From Naumannella halotolerans (GTDB lineage: Bacteria > Actinomycetota > Actinomycetes > Propionibacteriales > Propionibacteriaceae), in contig NZ_SOAW01000003.1 in the NCBI RefSeq assembly GCF_004364645.1, positions 62,001-126,000 of the forward strand: a DNA stretch of 64,000 nt, read 5' to 3'. The notes beneath the pieces were generated by a model. It searched no databases. It was not told the DNA's origin and worked only from the letters and a program-made list of their open reading frames with translations. Made by a program: the position numbers and the translations under genes. Shown here piece by piece: positions 51,056 through 59,112 of this stretch (positions are counted from its first letter, which is position 1; each line of letters opens with the position of its first letter).

Positions 51056-52281
51056 GTACCGTCGATCGGCGGGGGTATCCGGCCACGACGGTCCTCGGCG
51101 GGGTCGGATCCGGCCGGGACCGCGAAAGCACCGACCCGACTCGGGCCGAGGTCGACCTCGATCGCCTGCGGCCCTGGCTGGCCGAGCTCGAGCAGGCGCC
51201 CACCCCGGCCGATGTGGCGCAGGCCATGCGGGCGGCCGGGTTCGCCGTCACCGACCGATTGCTCGCCGAGACCGTCGGCCGACTGCGGCGCGACATCACC
51301 GGGGCCGGGCCGCTGGAGGATCTGCTGCACCAGCCGGGCGTCACCGATGTGCTGGTCAACGGACCCGACCAGGTCTTCGTCGATCGGGGCCGCGGGCTGG
51401 AACCGGCAGGCATCAGTTTCGCCAATGACGCCGAGGTACGCCGACTCGCCAGCCGGTTGTCGGCCCTGGCCGGGAGACGGCTGGACGACAGCGCGCCGTT
51501 CGTCGATGCCCGGATGGCCGACGGGGTACGGGTGCACGCCATCCTCTCCTCGCTGGCCGATCCGGGCACCTGCCTGTCGTTGCGAGTTCCCCGCCGGACG
51601 GTGCTCGACCTGGCCGAGTGGGTCCGGCTGGGCAGCCTGCACCCGGTCGCCGCGGAGCTGTTCGATGCCTTGATCAACTGTCGGGCGGCCTTCTTGATCA
51701 GCGGTGGCACCGGCACCGGCAAGACCACCTTGCTCGCCTCGCTGCTCAGCCGCGTACCCGATGACGAACGGATCCTGATCGTCGAGGACTCCCGGGAGCT
51801 CAATCCCGATCATGGTCACTGCCTGCGGCTGGAGGCCAGACCGGCCAACGCCGAGGGGGCCGGTCGGATCAGTCTCACCGACCTGGTGCGGCAGGCGCTG
51901 CGGATGCGGCCCGACCGGCTGGTGCTCGGTGAGGTACGTGGTGCCGAGGTTGCCGATCTGCTGACGGCGATGAACACTGGCCACGAGGGTGGTTGCGGTA
52001 CGGTCCACGCCAACTCGGCGAGCGATGTCCCGGCGCGGCTGGAGGCATTGGCCGCACTCGGTGGGATGGGTCGGGACGCGGTGCATTCCCAGCTCGCGGC
52101 GGCTGTCGACGTGTTCATCCATCTCAGCCGTGGACGCGACGGGCTCCGGAGCCTGTCCGAGATCTGCGTCGCGACTCGTAGCGCCGGTGAGGTCCGTGCG
52201 GAGACCGCCGTGCGGTTCGATCATGATCAGGTCCAACGGTGCAGCGGTGCCGAACGGCTCGACCGGATCCTCAGCCGATGA
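51052..52281 (+). CDS. tadA: Tad pilus ATPase, secretion NTPase family
   Basis: 409 aa. It has Walker A FLISGGTGTGKTTLLASLL, an Asp-box VEDSRELNP, Walker B RPDRLVLGEVRGAEVADLL and a His-box NTGHEGGCGTVHANS. The N-terminal domain contains GAGPLEDLLHQPGVTDVLVN, typical of TadA/CpaF. It powers assembly and possibly retraction of Flp-type pili at the cytoplasmic face of the TadB/TadC platform. ATG 51052 overlaps the ssd stop. Confidence 0.95.
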   Translation: MSTVDRRGYPATTVLGGVGSGRDRESTDPTRAEVDLDRLRPWLAELEQAPTPADVAQAMRAAGFAVTDRLLAETVGRLRRDITGAGPLEDLLHQPGVTDVLVNGPDQVFVDRGRGLEPAGISFANDAEVRRLASRLSALAGRRLDDSAPFVDARMADGVRVHAILSSLADPGTCLSLRVPRRTVLDLAEWVRLGSLHPVAAELFDALINCRAAFLISGGTGTGKTTLLASLLSRVPDDERILIVEDSRELNPDHGHCLRLEARPANAEGAGRISLTDLVRQALRMRPDRLVLGEVRGAEVADLLTAMNTGHEGGCGTVHANSASDVPARLEALAALGGMGRDAVHSQLAAAVDVFIHLSRGRDGLRSLSEICVATRSAGEVRAETAVRFDHDQVQRCSGAERLDRILSR

Positions 52282-53108
52282 TCATCATCGCCGTCGTCTG
52301 TGCCGCCGTCTTCGGCTGGCTCCTGTGGCCGGTCCGTGTACCACTGTCCCGTTTGCAACCCGAGGAACCGGCAGCTGGTGGACGCTGGGCACGGTTGCTG
52401 CCCGCTGCGGTCGTCGTGCTGATCGGGGCAGTGGTGGTGATCAGCAGTGGGTACGGCAGTCTGCTGCTGCAGGGGGCCACGATCTGTGTGGTGATCGCGA
52501 TGATCGTTCTCACTGTGTGGGGCAGGCGGCGGGACCGGGCAGCTCTGCGCCGTCGGTCGGCGGTGGCCGAGGCGGCGCAGGTCCTCGCGCAGAGCCTGCA
52601 CAGTGGTGCGATCCCCGAACAGGCCCTCGCGGCGGCGGCCCTGGAGTGCCCGGTGCTCGAACCGGCGGCGGCTGCCTCGCGGGTCGGTGCTGACCCGGTC
52701 CGGGTGATGTTCGCCGGGTCCCCGCAACCCGGTGCCGCCGGGATGGCCGAACTGGCCCGGGGGTGGTCGCTGATCATCCGGTCCGGTGTGCCCGCCGGGC
52801 CGCTGTTGCAGCGGCTGGCGACCTCGGTGGCGGCCGAGGAAGAAGTGGCGGCCGAACTGCAGACCGAATTGGCCGCGTCGCGGTTCACCGGTCGGTTGCT
52901 CGCGGCTCTGCCGTTGGCCGGACTGTTGATCGGGTTCGTGGTCGGTGGCGACCCGATCGCCTTCCTCCTCGACACCCTGGTCGGTCAGGTCTGCCTGTTC
53001 CTCGGCGTGGTTCTGGCTGCTGCCGGTGTGTTCTGGGGCGAACGGATCGCGGCCCGCAGCGGACCGGTGCCCCAGCTGCCGTCCGAGCCGTCGATGACCA
53101 GAGGATGA
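52278..53108 (+). CDS. tadB: Tad pilus inner-membrane platform protein
   Basis: 276 aa from ATG 52278. Two N-terminal hydrophobic segments, a cytoplasmic type II secretion system F domain (LAQSLHSGAIPEQALAAAAL, then ELARGWSLIIRSGVPAGPLL) and two C-terminal membrane segments. With TadC it forms the membrane platform for pilus assembly. It overlaps tadA and tadC by 4 nt each. Confidence 0.92.
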   Translation: MIIIAVVCAAVFGWLLWPVRVPLSRLQPEEPAAGGRWARLLPAAVVVLIGAVVVISSGYGSLLLQGATICVVIAMIVLTVWGRRRDRAALRRRSAVAEAAQVLAQSLHSGAIPEQALAAAALECPVLEPAAAASRVGADPVRVMFAGSPQPGAAGMAELARGWSLIIRSGVPAGPLLQRLATSVAAEEEVAAELQTELAASRFTGRLLAALPLAGLLIGFVVGGDPIAFLLDTLVGQVCLFLGVVLAAAGVFWGERIAARSGPVPQLPSEPSMTRG

Positions 53109-53845
53109 TGATCATGGTCGCGACTGTCGTTGCTGCGCTCGGTACGGCCGTCGTCGTCGCGCTGCTGGTCGGCGGCCCGACGCAGGCGCGGACTCGGCTG
53201 GCAGGGGAATCGGCCGGTCCTGTCCGGCCGTCGGTGCCGGCGCTGTCGTGGCGGGTCCGGGTGCTTGCCGGTGGTGGGGCCGGGGTCGTCACCGCGATCG
53301 TGTTCTGGCCCTCTGCCATCGCGCTGATCCTGTCGTTGCCGGTGGGGATCTGTGTGCTGCTTGCGCTGGGTCGTCTGCAACCGGCCGCCGTCCGGCGGGA
53401 GCAGGAACTGATGACCGTCGAGCTGCCGGGGACGCTGGAGCTGTTGGCGGGATGCCTGGGGTCGGGTATGCCGTTGCCTTCGGCCCTGAAGGAGGTCGCC
53501 GGACTGACTTCAGGACCCCTGGCAGCGCGATTGACCCGGGTGATCGTGGCCCTCGAACTCGGTGCCGACGACGCGGGGGCGTGGAACTCGCTGCGTGAGG
53601 ATCCGGTGCTGGGTCGGTTGGCCCGCGACGCGGTTCGCTCCTCGGAATCGGGAGCTCCGTTGGCCGATGTCCTGCTCGGCCATGCGGTCAGGGCCAGGGT
53701 GGGCCGGCACCAGATGATGCGTGCTCACGCGAGGACGGCCGGGGTGCGCAGTGTGCTGCCGGTGACGCTCTGTTTCCTCCCGGCGTTCCTGCTGATCGGG
53801 GTGGTGCCGATCGTTGCCGGCGCCATCACGGCACTGCTGCCGTGA
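53105..53845 (+). CDS. tadC: Tad pilus inner-membrane platform protein
   Basis: 246 aa. The T2SSF pattern ELPGTLELLAGCLGSGMPLP, then ARDAVRSSESGAPLADVLLG, and C-terminal membrane segments (PVTLCFLPAFLLIGVVPIV) are present. The start is one of three closely spaced in-frame ATGs (53105, 53108, 53114); the first overlaps the tadB stop. It is the partner of TadB. Confidence 0.92.
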   Translation: MMIMVATVVAALGTAVVVALLVGGPTQARTRLAGESAGPVRPSVPALSWRVRVLAGGGAGVVTAIVFWPSAIALILSLPVGICVLLALGRLQPAAVRREQELMTVELPGTLELLAGCLGSGMPLPSALKEVAGLTSGPLAARLTRVIVALELGADDAGAWNSLREDPVLGRLARDAVRSSESGAPLADVLLGHAVRARVGRHQMMRAHARTAGVRSVLPVTLCFLPAFLLIGVVPIVAGAITALLP

Positions 53846-54190
53846 GTCGTCAGCGTGTCGAGGTCGGCGCGTTGGTAACCGGATCAGGGGTCCGCGAAGA
53901 GTGACGTCAGAGTCATGGGGAGAGCGGCTGGCTGGTCGAAGTGTGCCGATGGCGGCCCGTCCAGGGGATGCCCGGGATCCGGGGTGCGAACATCCGGCTG
54001 ACTCGCTTCCTCCGACAGGATCAACGGCTCCTGTGTCGCTGATTCGTTGTCCACAGCGTTCAGCAATCCGGGCTCTGTCCACAGATCCGGCGGATCGCGA
54101 CTGATCGTGGTGGCGGATTCCCATGGTTCGTACGACCCGTTCGGGTCAGGTGCCCGTGGGCACCCAGGGGAATCAGGAAAGGGAATGATC
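53846..54190 (+). other. Intergenic region between tadC and the pilin gene
   Basis: 345 nt without a gene. It contains a TTGTCCACA at 54047-54055, a related CTGTCCACA at 54075-54083, and two adjacent hairpins: GACCCG-TT-CGGGTC (54134-54147) and GGTGCCC-GT-GGGCACC (54149-54164). The hairpins end 26 nt before the DUF4244 start. It probably holds a separate promoter for the pilin unit. Confidence 0.6.
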
Positions 54191-54454
54191 ATGGGAGCAG
54201 GACAGGATCCGGTCCAGGCGTCGACCGTCAGCGAGGAGATCGAGTCGGAGGGCGTCCTCGCCCCGGTGGGCTCCGAACACGGCGACCTGAACGAGCGGGG
54301 GATGACCACCGCCGAGTATGCGGTGGGGACCGTGGCGGCGGTGTCGTTCGCCGGCATCCTCCTCAAGGTGTTGACCAATCCGGAGGTGCAGGAAGCACTG
54401 CTGCAGTTCATCATCTGGCTGATCGGGTTGTTCAGCGACCTGCAGCCGTTCTGA
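54191..54454 (+). CDS. DUF4244 Flp-like prepilin
   Basis: 87 aa from ATG 54191, spaced 7 nt after AGGAAAGGG; the in-frame ATG at 54185 is an alternative. After a polar leader of about 50 residues comes RGMTTAEYAVGTVAAVSFAG, with Gly before the cleavage site and Glu at +5 as in type IV/Flp prepilins, then one hydrophobic helix. It corresponds to Rv3656c. It is probably the major subunit of the Tad pilus. A strong hairpin follows at 54496. Confidence 0.88.
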   Translation: MGAGQDPVQASTVSEEIESEGVLAPVGSEHGDLNERGMTTAEYAVGTVAAVSFAGILLKVLTNPEVQEALLQFIIWLIGLFSDLQPF

Positions 54455-54495
54455 GACGAAGATCCGGATCAATCGGGCTGCTGGGCGACGGGCCG

Positions 54496-54524
54496 AGGTG
54501 GCCGGCAGGACCTGCCGGCCACCT
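54496..54524 (+). terminator. Strong hairpin after the pilin gene
   Basis: A 14-bp stem (AGGTGGCCGGCAGG and its complement) meets at a single central A, so the real loop is 3-5 bases. It lies 41 nt after the pilin stop and before the TadE gene. It could terminate most pilin transcripts or protect their 3' ends. Confidence 0.75.
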
Positions 54525-54608
54525 TCGGGTACGCCTCGACACAGGAGGCCGAGGCGAACGCTCGACAGGTACGTCGAGTGGTGAGACCGGCATGACAGGA
54601 GGTGGCAG

Positions 54609-54947
54609 ATGACCAGAAACCGACAACGCGGCATGGTCACCGCTGAGATCGCCGTGGGGTTGCTCTGCTTGGTGGTGATCTTGGTCGGGATCGGTTTCGG
54701 TCTGGGGGCGATGAACCAGCAGGTGCGTTGCAGCGAAGCAGCCGCGGAGATCGCCCGGCAGGTCGCCCGGGGTGACGATGCCGCAGCCGATCTGGCCCGG
54801 CAGCGGGTGCCCGATGGCGCCGAGGTCAGCGTGTTCGACGAAGGCGGCAGGGTGGAGGTGACCGTCGAGGCCGCGTACCGGCCGTTCGACCTGGTGCCGG
54901 CGATCACCACGACTGCCCGTTCCAGGATCGGATCGGAACCGGGGTGA
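54609..54947 (+). CDS. tadE: TadE-family pseudopilin-like protein
   Basis: 112 aa with AGGAGGTGG just before the ATG. The N-terminus RGMVTAEIAVGLLCLVVILV has the same Gly/Met junction and Glu +5 as the pilin, so the same peptidase could cleave it. A short extracytoplasmic beta-rich domain follows. It is the Rv3655c-type TadE protein, a minor pilus component. It overlaps the next gene by 4 nt. Confidence 0.87.
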   Translation: MTRNRQRGMVTAEIAVGLLCLVVILVGIGFGLGAMNQQVRCSEAAAEIARQVARGDDAAADLARQRVPDGAEVSVFDEGGRVEVTVEAAYRPFDLVPAITTTARSRIGSEPG

Positions 54948-55378
54948 TGAGCGTGCTCAGAACCCGTCCGACGACGCGTTGCCGGGCCGGCCGGGCACGG
55001 CCGGCACGGTTCGACGAGTCCGGTTCCGGGACGGTGTTGATCATGACGCTGATGCTGGTGGCGATGCTGCTCGGAACGGCGGTGCTGATCGTCTCCGGAT
55101 ACCGGGTCGCGGCGGTCCAGGCCCGTGCCGGTGCGGACTCGGCAGCCTTCTCCGGGGCACAGGCCGCCGTGGCCGGTGCTGATGGTTGTGCTGTGGCCGC
55201 CTCGGCTGCCCAGGCCAATGGAGTCGAACTGGTCGAGTGTTCCGAGGTCGGCGATGCCCTCGACCTGGTGGTCTCGGTCCGGGTGGAGGCGCCGGTGAGC
55301 ATGCCCGTGGCGGGGCTTCCGGAGTCGATACCGGCGATTGCCCATGCCGGGTCATTGCAGACGGTGGACCCGCCGTAG
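54944..55378 (+). CDS. TadE/TadG-like Flp pilus-assembly protein (Rv3654c-like)
   Basis: 144 aa. A basic N-terminus is followed by DESGSGTVLIMTLMLVAMLL, a single membrane helix in the Rv3654c/DUF-type Flp-assembly family, then a conserved AGADSAAFSGAQAAVAGADG stretch and a small outer domain with two or three Cys. It closes the Tad set. Start ATG 54944 or 54947. The PrpE-like gene begins 26 nt later. Confidence 0.85.
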   Translation: MMSVLRTRPTTRCRAGRARPARFDESGSGTVLIMTLMLVAMLLGTAVLIVSGYRVAAVQARAGADSAAFSGAQAAVAGADGCAVAASAAQANGVELVECSEVGDALDLVVSVRVEAPVSMPVAGLPESIPAIAHAGSLQTVDPP

Positions 55379-55404
55379 ACTCTGGCGCGGAGAGGAGCGC
55401 GACG

Positions 55405-57297
55405 ATGGGCTACCGAGAATCGTACGACCGGAGCATCAGCGACCCGGAGGGTTACTGGGCCGAGCAGGCGAGCGCGATCGACTGGTTCACACCGCCGAAG
55501 CAGGTGCTGGTGCCGAGCGAGGGTGAGGACGGCGAGCCGATCCCCCGATGGTTCGGCGGCGGTGTGCTGAACACTTGTTACAACGCCCTCGACCGGCACG
55601 TGATCGCCGGGCGTGCCGACCAGCCCGCGCTGATCTACCACTCGGCGATGACCGATGCGCGCCGGACCTACACCTACGCCGAGCTGCTGGAGCGGGTCGC
55701 CAAGCTGGCTGGTGCCCTGACTGCCCTCGGTGTCCGCCGCGGCGACCGGGTGGTGATCTACATGCCGATGATCCCCGAGGCGGCGATGGCCATGCTTGCC
55801 TGCGCCCGGCTCGGCGCGATCCACTCGGTGGTTTTCGGCGGGTTCGCCCCGGCCGAGCTCGCCGCGCGGATCGACGGTGCCGAACCGAAGGTGATCATCT
55901 CGGCCTCCTGCGGGCTGGAGCCCAACCGGGTGGTGGAGTACCAGCCCATCCTCGACGCCGCGCTCTCCCGGACCGAACACCAGCCCGACCACTGCATCGT
56001 GCTGCAGCGGCCGGAGGCCAGGGCCGAACTGACTGAGGGGCGTGACCACGACTTCGCCGAATTGATGTCGGCCAAGGACATCGAACCCGCCGCGGCGGTC
56101 GAGGTGGAGGCGCTGGATCCGCTCTACATCCTCTACACCTCCGGCACCACCGGGAAGCCCAAGGGGATCGTCCGCGACAACGGTGGCCACGCCGTGGCGA
56201 TGAGCTATGCGATGCGGGAGATCTACGACGTCGGGGCGGGTGAGGTGATGTTCACCGCTTCCGATGTCGGCTGGGTGGTCGGACACTCCTTCATCGTCTA
56301 CGGGCCGCTGATCGCCGGGGCCACCACGATCCTGTACGAGGGCAAACCCGTCGGTACCCCCGATGCCGCCGCGTTCTGGCGGGTGGTCGCCGAACACGGT
56401 GTGAAGGCGATGTTCACCGCACCGACCGCGATCCGGGCCATCCGCAAGGTCGATCCCGACGGCGAACTGCTGGCCGATCACGACCTCTCCACCCTGCAGA
56501 CCCTGTTCCTGGCCGGTGAACGGACCGACCCGGACACGCTGAACTGGGCGGCCGAGAAGCTCGACATCCCGGTGGTGGACAACTGGTGGCAGACCGAGAC
56601 CGGCTGGCCGATCGCGGCCAACCTTCGCGGGATGGAACCGATGCCGATCAAGGCGGGCTCACCCTCGGTGCCGGTGCCCGGGTACGACGTGCAGGTGCTC
56701 GGCCCCGACGGCACCGAGCTGCCAGCCGGCACCGAAGGCGCCATCGCGATCAAGCTGCCACTGCCGCCGGGCACCTTGGCCGGGGTCTGGGGTGATCGTC
56801 AGCGGATGGTCGGCTCCTACCTCAGCGCCTATCCCGGTTACTACGCCACCGGTGACGGCGGCGTGATCGACGAGGACGGCTACGTGACGATCCTCGGCCG
56901 TACCGACGACGTGATCAACGTCGCCGGACACCGGCTGTCCACCGGTGCGATGGAGGCCGTCATCGCCACCCATCCGGCAGTCGCCGAATGCGCGGTGATC
57001 GGTGTCGCGGACCAGCTCAAGGGACAGATCCCGCGCGGCTTCGTCGTCCTGAAACAGGGCAAGGAGGTCGACCCCGCCGAACTGGAGGCAGCACTGGTCA
57101 AACTGGTCCGCGACGAGATCGGCGCCGTGGCGGCACTGCGCCGGATCGATGTCGTCGACGGATTGCCCAAGACCCGCTCGGGCAAGATCCTGCGCAAGAC
57201 CATGCGGGAGATCGCCGACGGCAAGCAGGCGGTGATCCCGTCCACGATCGAGGACCCGAGCGTGGTCGAACAACTGCGCCCGGTGCTCGGCAGCTGA
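55405..57297 (+). CDS. prpE: Propionyl-CoA synthetase-like acyl-CoA ligase
   Basis: 630 aa from ATG 55405, which has AGGAG upstream. The AMP-binding motif is YILYTSGTTGKPKGIVRDNG, with GHAVAMSYAM and VVDNWWQTETGWPI, the pattern of PrpE/ACSS3 rather than Acs. The C-terminal LPKTRSGKILRKTM carries the regulatory lysine. It converts short-chain acids (propionate probably best) to acyl-CoA. It follows the Tad genes by 26 nt and may be partly co-transcribed. Other short-chain acids cannot be excluded. Confidence 0.9.
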   Translation: MGYRESYDRSISDPEGYWAEQASAIDWFTPPKQVLVPSEGEDGEPIPRWFGGGVLNTCYNALDRHVIAGRADQPALIYHSAMTDARRTYTYAELLERVAKLAGALTALGVRRGDRVVIYMPMIPEAAMAMLACARLGAIHSVVFGGFAPAELAARIDGAEPKVIISASCGLEPNRVVEYQPILDAALSRTEHQPDHCIVLQRPEARAELTEGRDHDFAELMSAKDIEPAAAVEVEALDPLYILYTSGTTGKPKGIVRDNGGHAVAMSYAMREIYDVGAGEVMFTASDVGWVVGHSFIVYGPLIAGATTILYEGKPVGTPDAAAFWRVVAEHGVKAMFTAPTAIRAIRKVDPDGELLADHDLSTLQTLFLAGERTDPDTLNWAAEKLDIPVVDNWWQTETGWPIAANLRGMEPMPIKAGSPSVPVPGYDVQVLGPDGTELPAGTEGAIAIKLPLPPGTLAGVWGDRQRMVGSYLSAYPGYYATGDGGVIDEDGYVTILGRTDDVINVAGHRLSTGAMEAVIATHPAVAECAVIGVADQLKGQIPRGFVVLKQGKEVDPAELEAALVKLVRDEIGAVAALRRIDVVDGLPKTRSGKILRKTMREIADGKQAVIPSTIEDPSVVEQLRPVLGS

Positions 57298-57330
57298 CCC
57301 GGCCACCGACACACACTCGGTCCCGGTCCA

Positions 57331-57379
57331 TGGTGATTCGGTCCGAATGGTGTCCAGTGGTGATTCGGTCCGAATGGTG
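57331..57379. promoter_or_regulatory. Duplicated palindromic site upstream of the methyltransferase gene
   Basis: The 22-bp sequence at 57331-57352 is repeated exactly at 57358-57379 with a 27-bp period. Each copy contains the perfect palindrome ATTCGG-T-CCGAAT. Two identical palindromes about 2.6 helical turns apart between two co-directional genes look like a regulator-binding site, probably for the downstream gene. Confidence 0.7.
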
Positions 57380-57498
57380 ACTGGGTCCAGATACCTGGAC
57401 AAGGGACGCGGGCCTGACTGCCCAGCCCTCCTGCTCACGTGGCACCTTCCGCCATGGATGAAGATGACAACTGCTCGCGGACAGGGTTGGCTTCTGGC

Positions 57499-59001
57499 GT
57501 GACCACCCCGGACCCCGACACCCGTACCCTGCTGACAGCGCTGCGCCGCCGGTTCCTCGACGTCGACTACACCGTCGACGCAGTGCTGGACCGGATCGGT
57601 GAATCCGGTCAGGACGGGCTCGGTCGCAACCAGACCACCCCGGCCACCCGCGCCCTCGGTGAGGCGACCGATCCGTTGGCGACCCTGATCCGGCTGTTCC
57701 TGCTGCAGCGCAGTGTCGACATCGAACCGCTGCAGCACGCCCTGCCGGAACTGCTCACCCCACTGCTGGACGCCGAGATCGTCGAACTCGTCGAACACGG
57801 CGTCCGGGCCCTGATCGACATCCGACCCTACGCCACCGAGGACGCACTGCCCAAGTGGATCGTCTCCGACCTGACCCCCGGCCTGGACTCCCCGCCGCCG
57901 CCGATGCGCCCGGACTACGTCCTCGGTGTCTCCCCGGCCTCCACCACCTTGGCCCAGCTGACCATCCGACGACCGGTCGGCCGGGCGCTGGACCTGGGGG
58001 CCGGATGCGGTGTGCAGAGCGTGCACCTGGCCGACCATGCCGAGCAGGTGGTCGCGACCGACCTGAACCAGCGGGCACTGCGGCTGGCGGCCTGGACCGC
58101 CGAGTTGAACCAGACGCCGGTCGAACTGCTGGCCGGTGACCTCTACGCCCCGGTCGCCGAGCAGAGCTTCGACCTGATCGTCAGCAACCCGCCCTATGTG
58201 ATGTCGCCGCCGGCGACCGGCGCCGAACGACTGACCTACCGCGAGGGCGCCCGACGTGGCGACGAACTGGTCCGCGAAGTCGTCACCGGCGGGATCGAAC
58301 GACTCACCGAGGGTGGCACCCTGCAGGTGCTCGGCAACTGGGCGATCACCGACGAGGACTGGGGCGCGCGGATCCGTACCTGGTTCCCCGAGACCGGTGT
58401 CCAGGCGCTGGTGCTCGAACGCGAACACCTCGATGTGTTCAGCTACATCGAGATCTGGCTCACCGACGCCGGACTGGTCGGCACCCCGGACTACCTCGAG
58501 CAGTACGACCGGTGGCTCGACTACTTCGACGAGCTCGGCATCCGCGGCGTCGGCATGGGCTGGATCACCGTCCGCAAATCGGGCGACGCACCCTCGATCA
58601 TCCGCACCGAGAGCTGGCCGCATGCCGTCGCCCAACCCGTCGGGGACGCCCTCGGCGACTGGCTGGACGCCGTCGGTGACTCCACCATGGCCGCCGAACA
58701 ACTCTGGGCGACGAACTGGCGGCTGGACCGCCGGGTCGACGCCGAGACCATCGGCCGGCCGGGCGCGGAGGACCCCGAACACGTCGTCTACCGCCAGCGC
58801 ACCGGCCTGCTCCGGGCGGTGGAGGTCGACACCGCACTCGGCGGCGTGCTCGGCGCCTGTGACGGCGACCTGCCGCTGGGTGTGATCGTCGATGCCGTCG
58901 GCCAGTTGCTGGAGGTCGATCCGGCCGGATTGCGTACCGATCTGTTGCCGCGGCTGCGGGAACTGATCGCCGACGGATTCCTGCGTCGCCCCCGGAGGTG
59001 A
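57499..59001 (+). CDS. N6-type methyltransferase-domain protein (HemK/small-domain type)
   Basis: 500 aa from GTG 57499; ATG 57454 or GTG 57439 would add a poorly conserved extension. A helical N-terminal domain (to about residue 150) precedes a SAM fold: RALDLGAGCGVQSVHLADHA (motif I), then VSNPPYVMSPP, the NPPY catalytic motif of enzymes methylating amide or amino nitrogens. A C-terminal winged-helix-like domain follows. It could modify RNA, DNA or a release-factor-like protein. The same family occurs near topA in other actinobacteria. A palindrome pair lies upstream. Confidence 0.85.
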   Translation: MTTPDPDTRTLLTALRRRFLDVDYTVDAVLDRIGESGQDGLGRNQTTPATRALGEATDPLATLIRLFLLQRSVDIEPLQHALPELLTPLLDAEIVELVEHGVRALIDIRPYATEDALPKWIVSDLTPGLDSPPPPMRPDYVLGVSPASTTLAQLTIRRPVGRALDLGAGCGVQSVHLADHAEQVVATDLNQRALRLAAWTAELNQTPVELLAGDLYAPVAEQSFDLIVSNPPYVMSPPATGAERLTYREGARRGDELVREVVTGGIERLTEGGTLQVLGNWAITDEDWGARIRTWFPETGVQALVLEREHLDVFSYIEIWLTDAGLVGTPDYLEQYDRWLDYFDELGIRGVGMGWITVRKSGDAPSIIRTESWPHAVAQPVGDALGDWLDAVGDSTMAAEQLWATNWRLDRRVDAETIGRPGAEDPEHVVYRQRTGLLRAVEVDTALGGVLGACDGDLPLGVIVDAVGQLLEVDPAGLRTDLLPRLRELIADGFLRRPRR

Positions 59002-59112
59002 CCGTCACCGAGGTGAGTGATCGCTCCGGTACATCCACCTTGCCGAACCGCGGCCCTCGGGTACGCTTCGGCGGTGTTGGCCCCACACAGGGGGTTATCA
59101 GGAGAGGTAGCA

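Noticed and set aside
49937-54083. Replication origin suggested by DnaA-box-like sequences
   Set aside because: Only three scattered matches, no AT-rich unwinding element and no dnaA/dnaN genes. A shared regulatory motif is a better reading.
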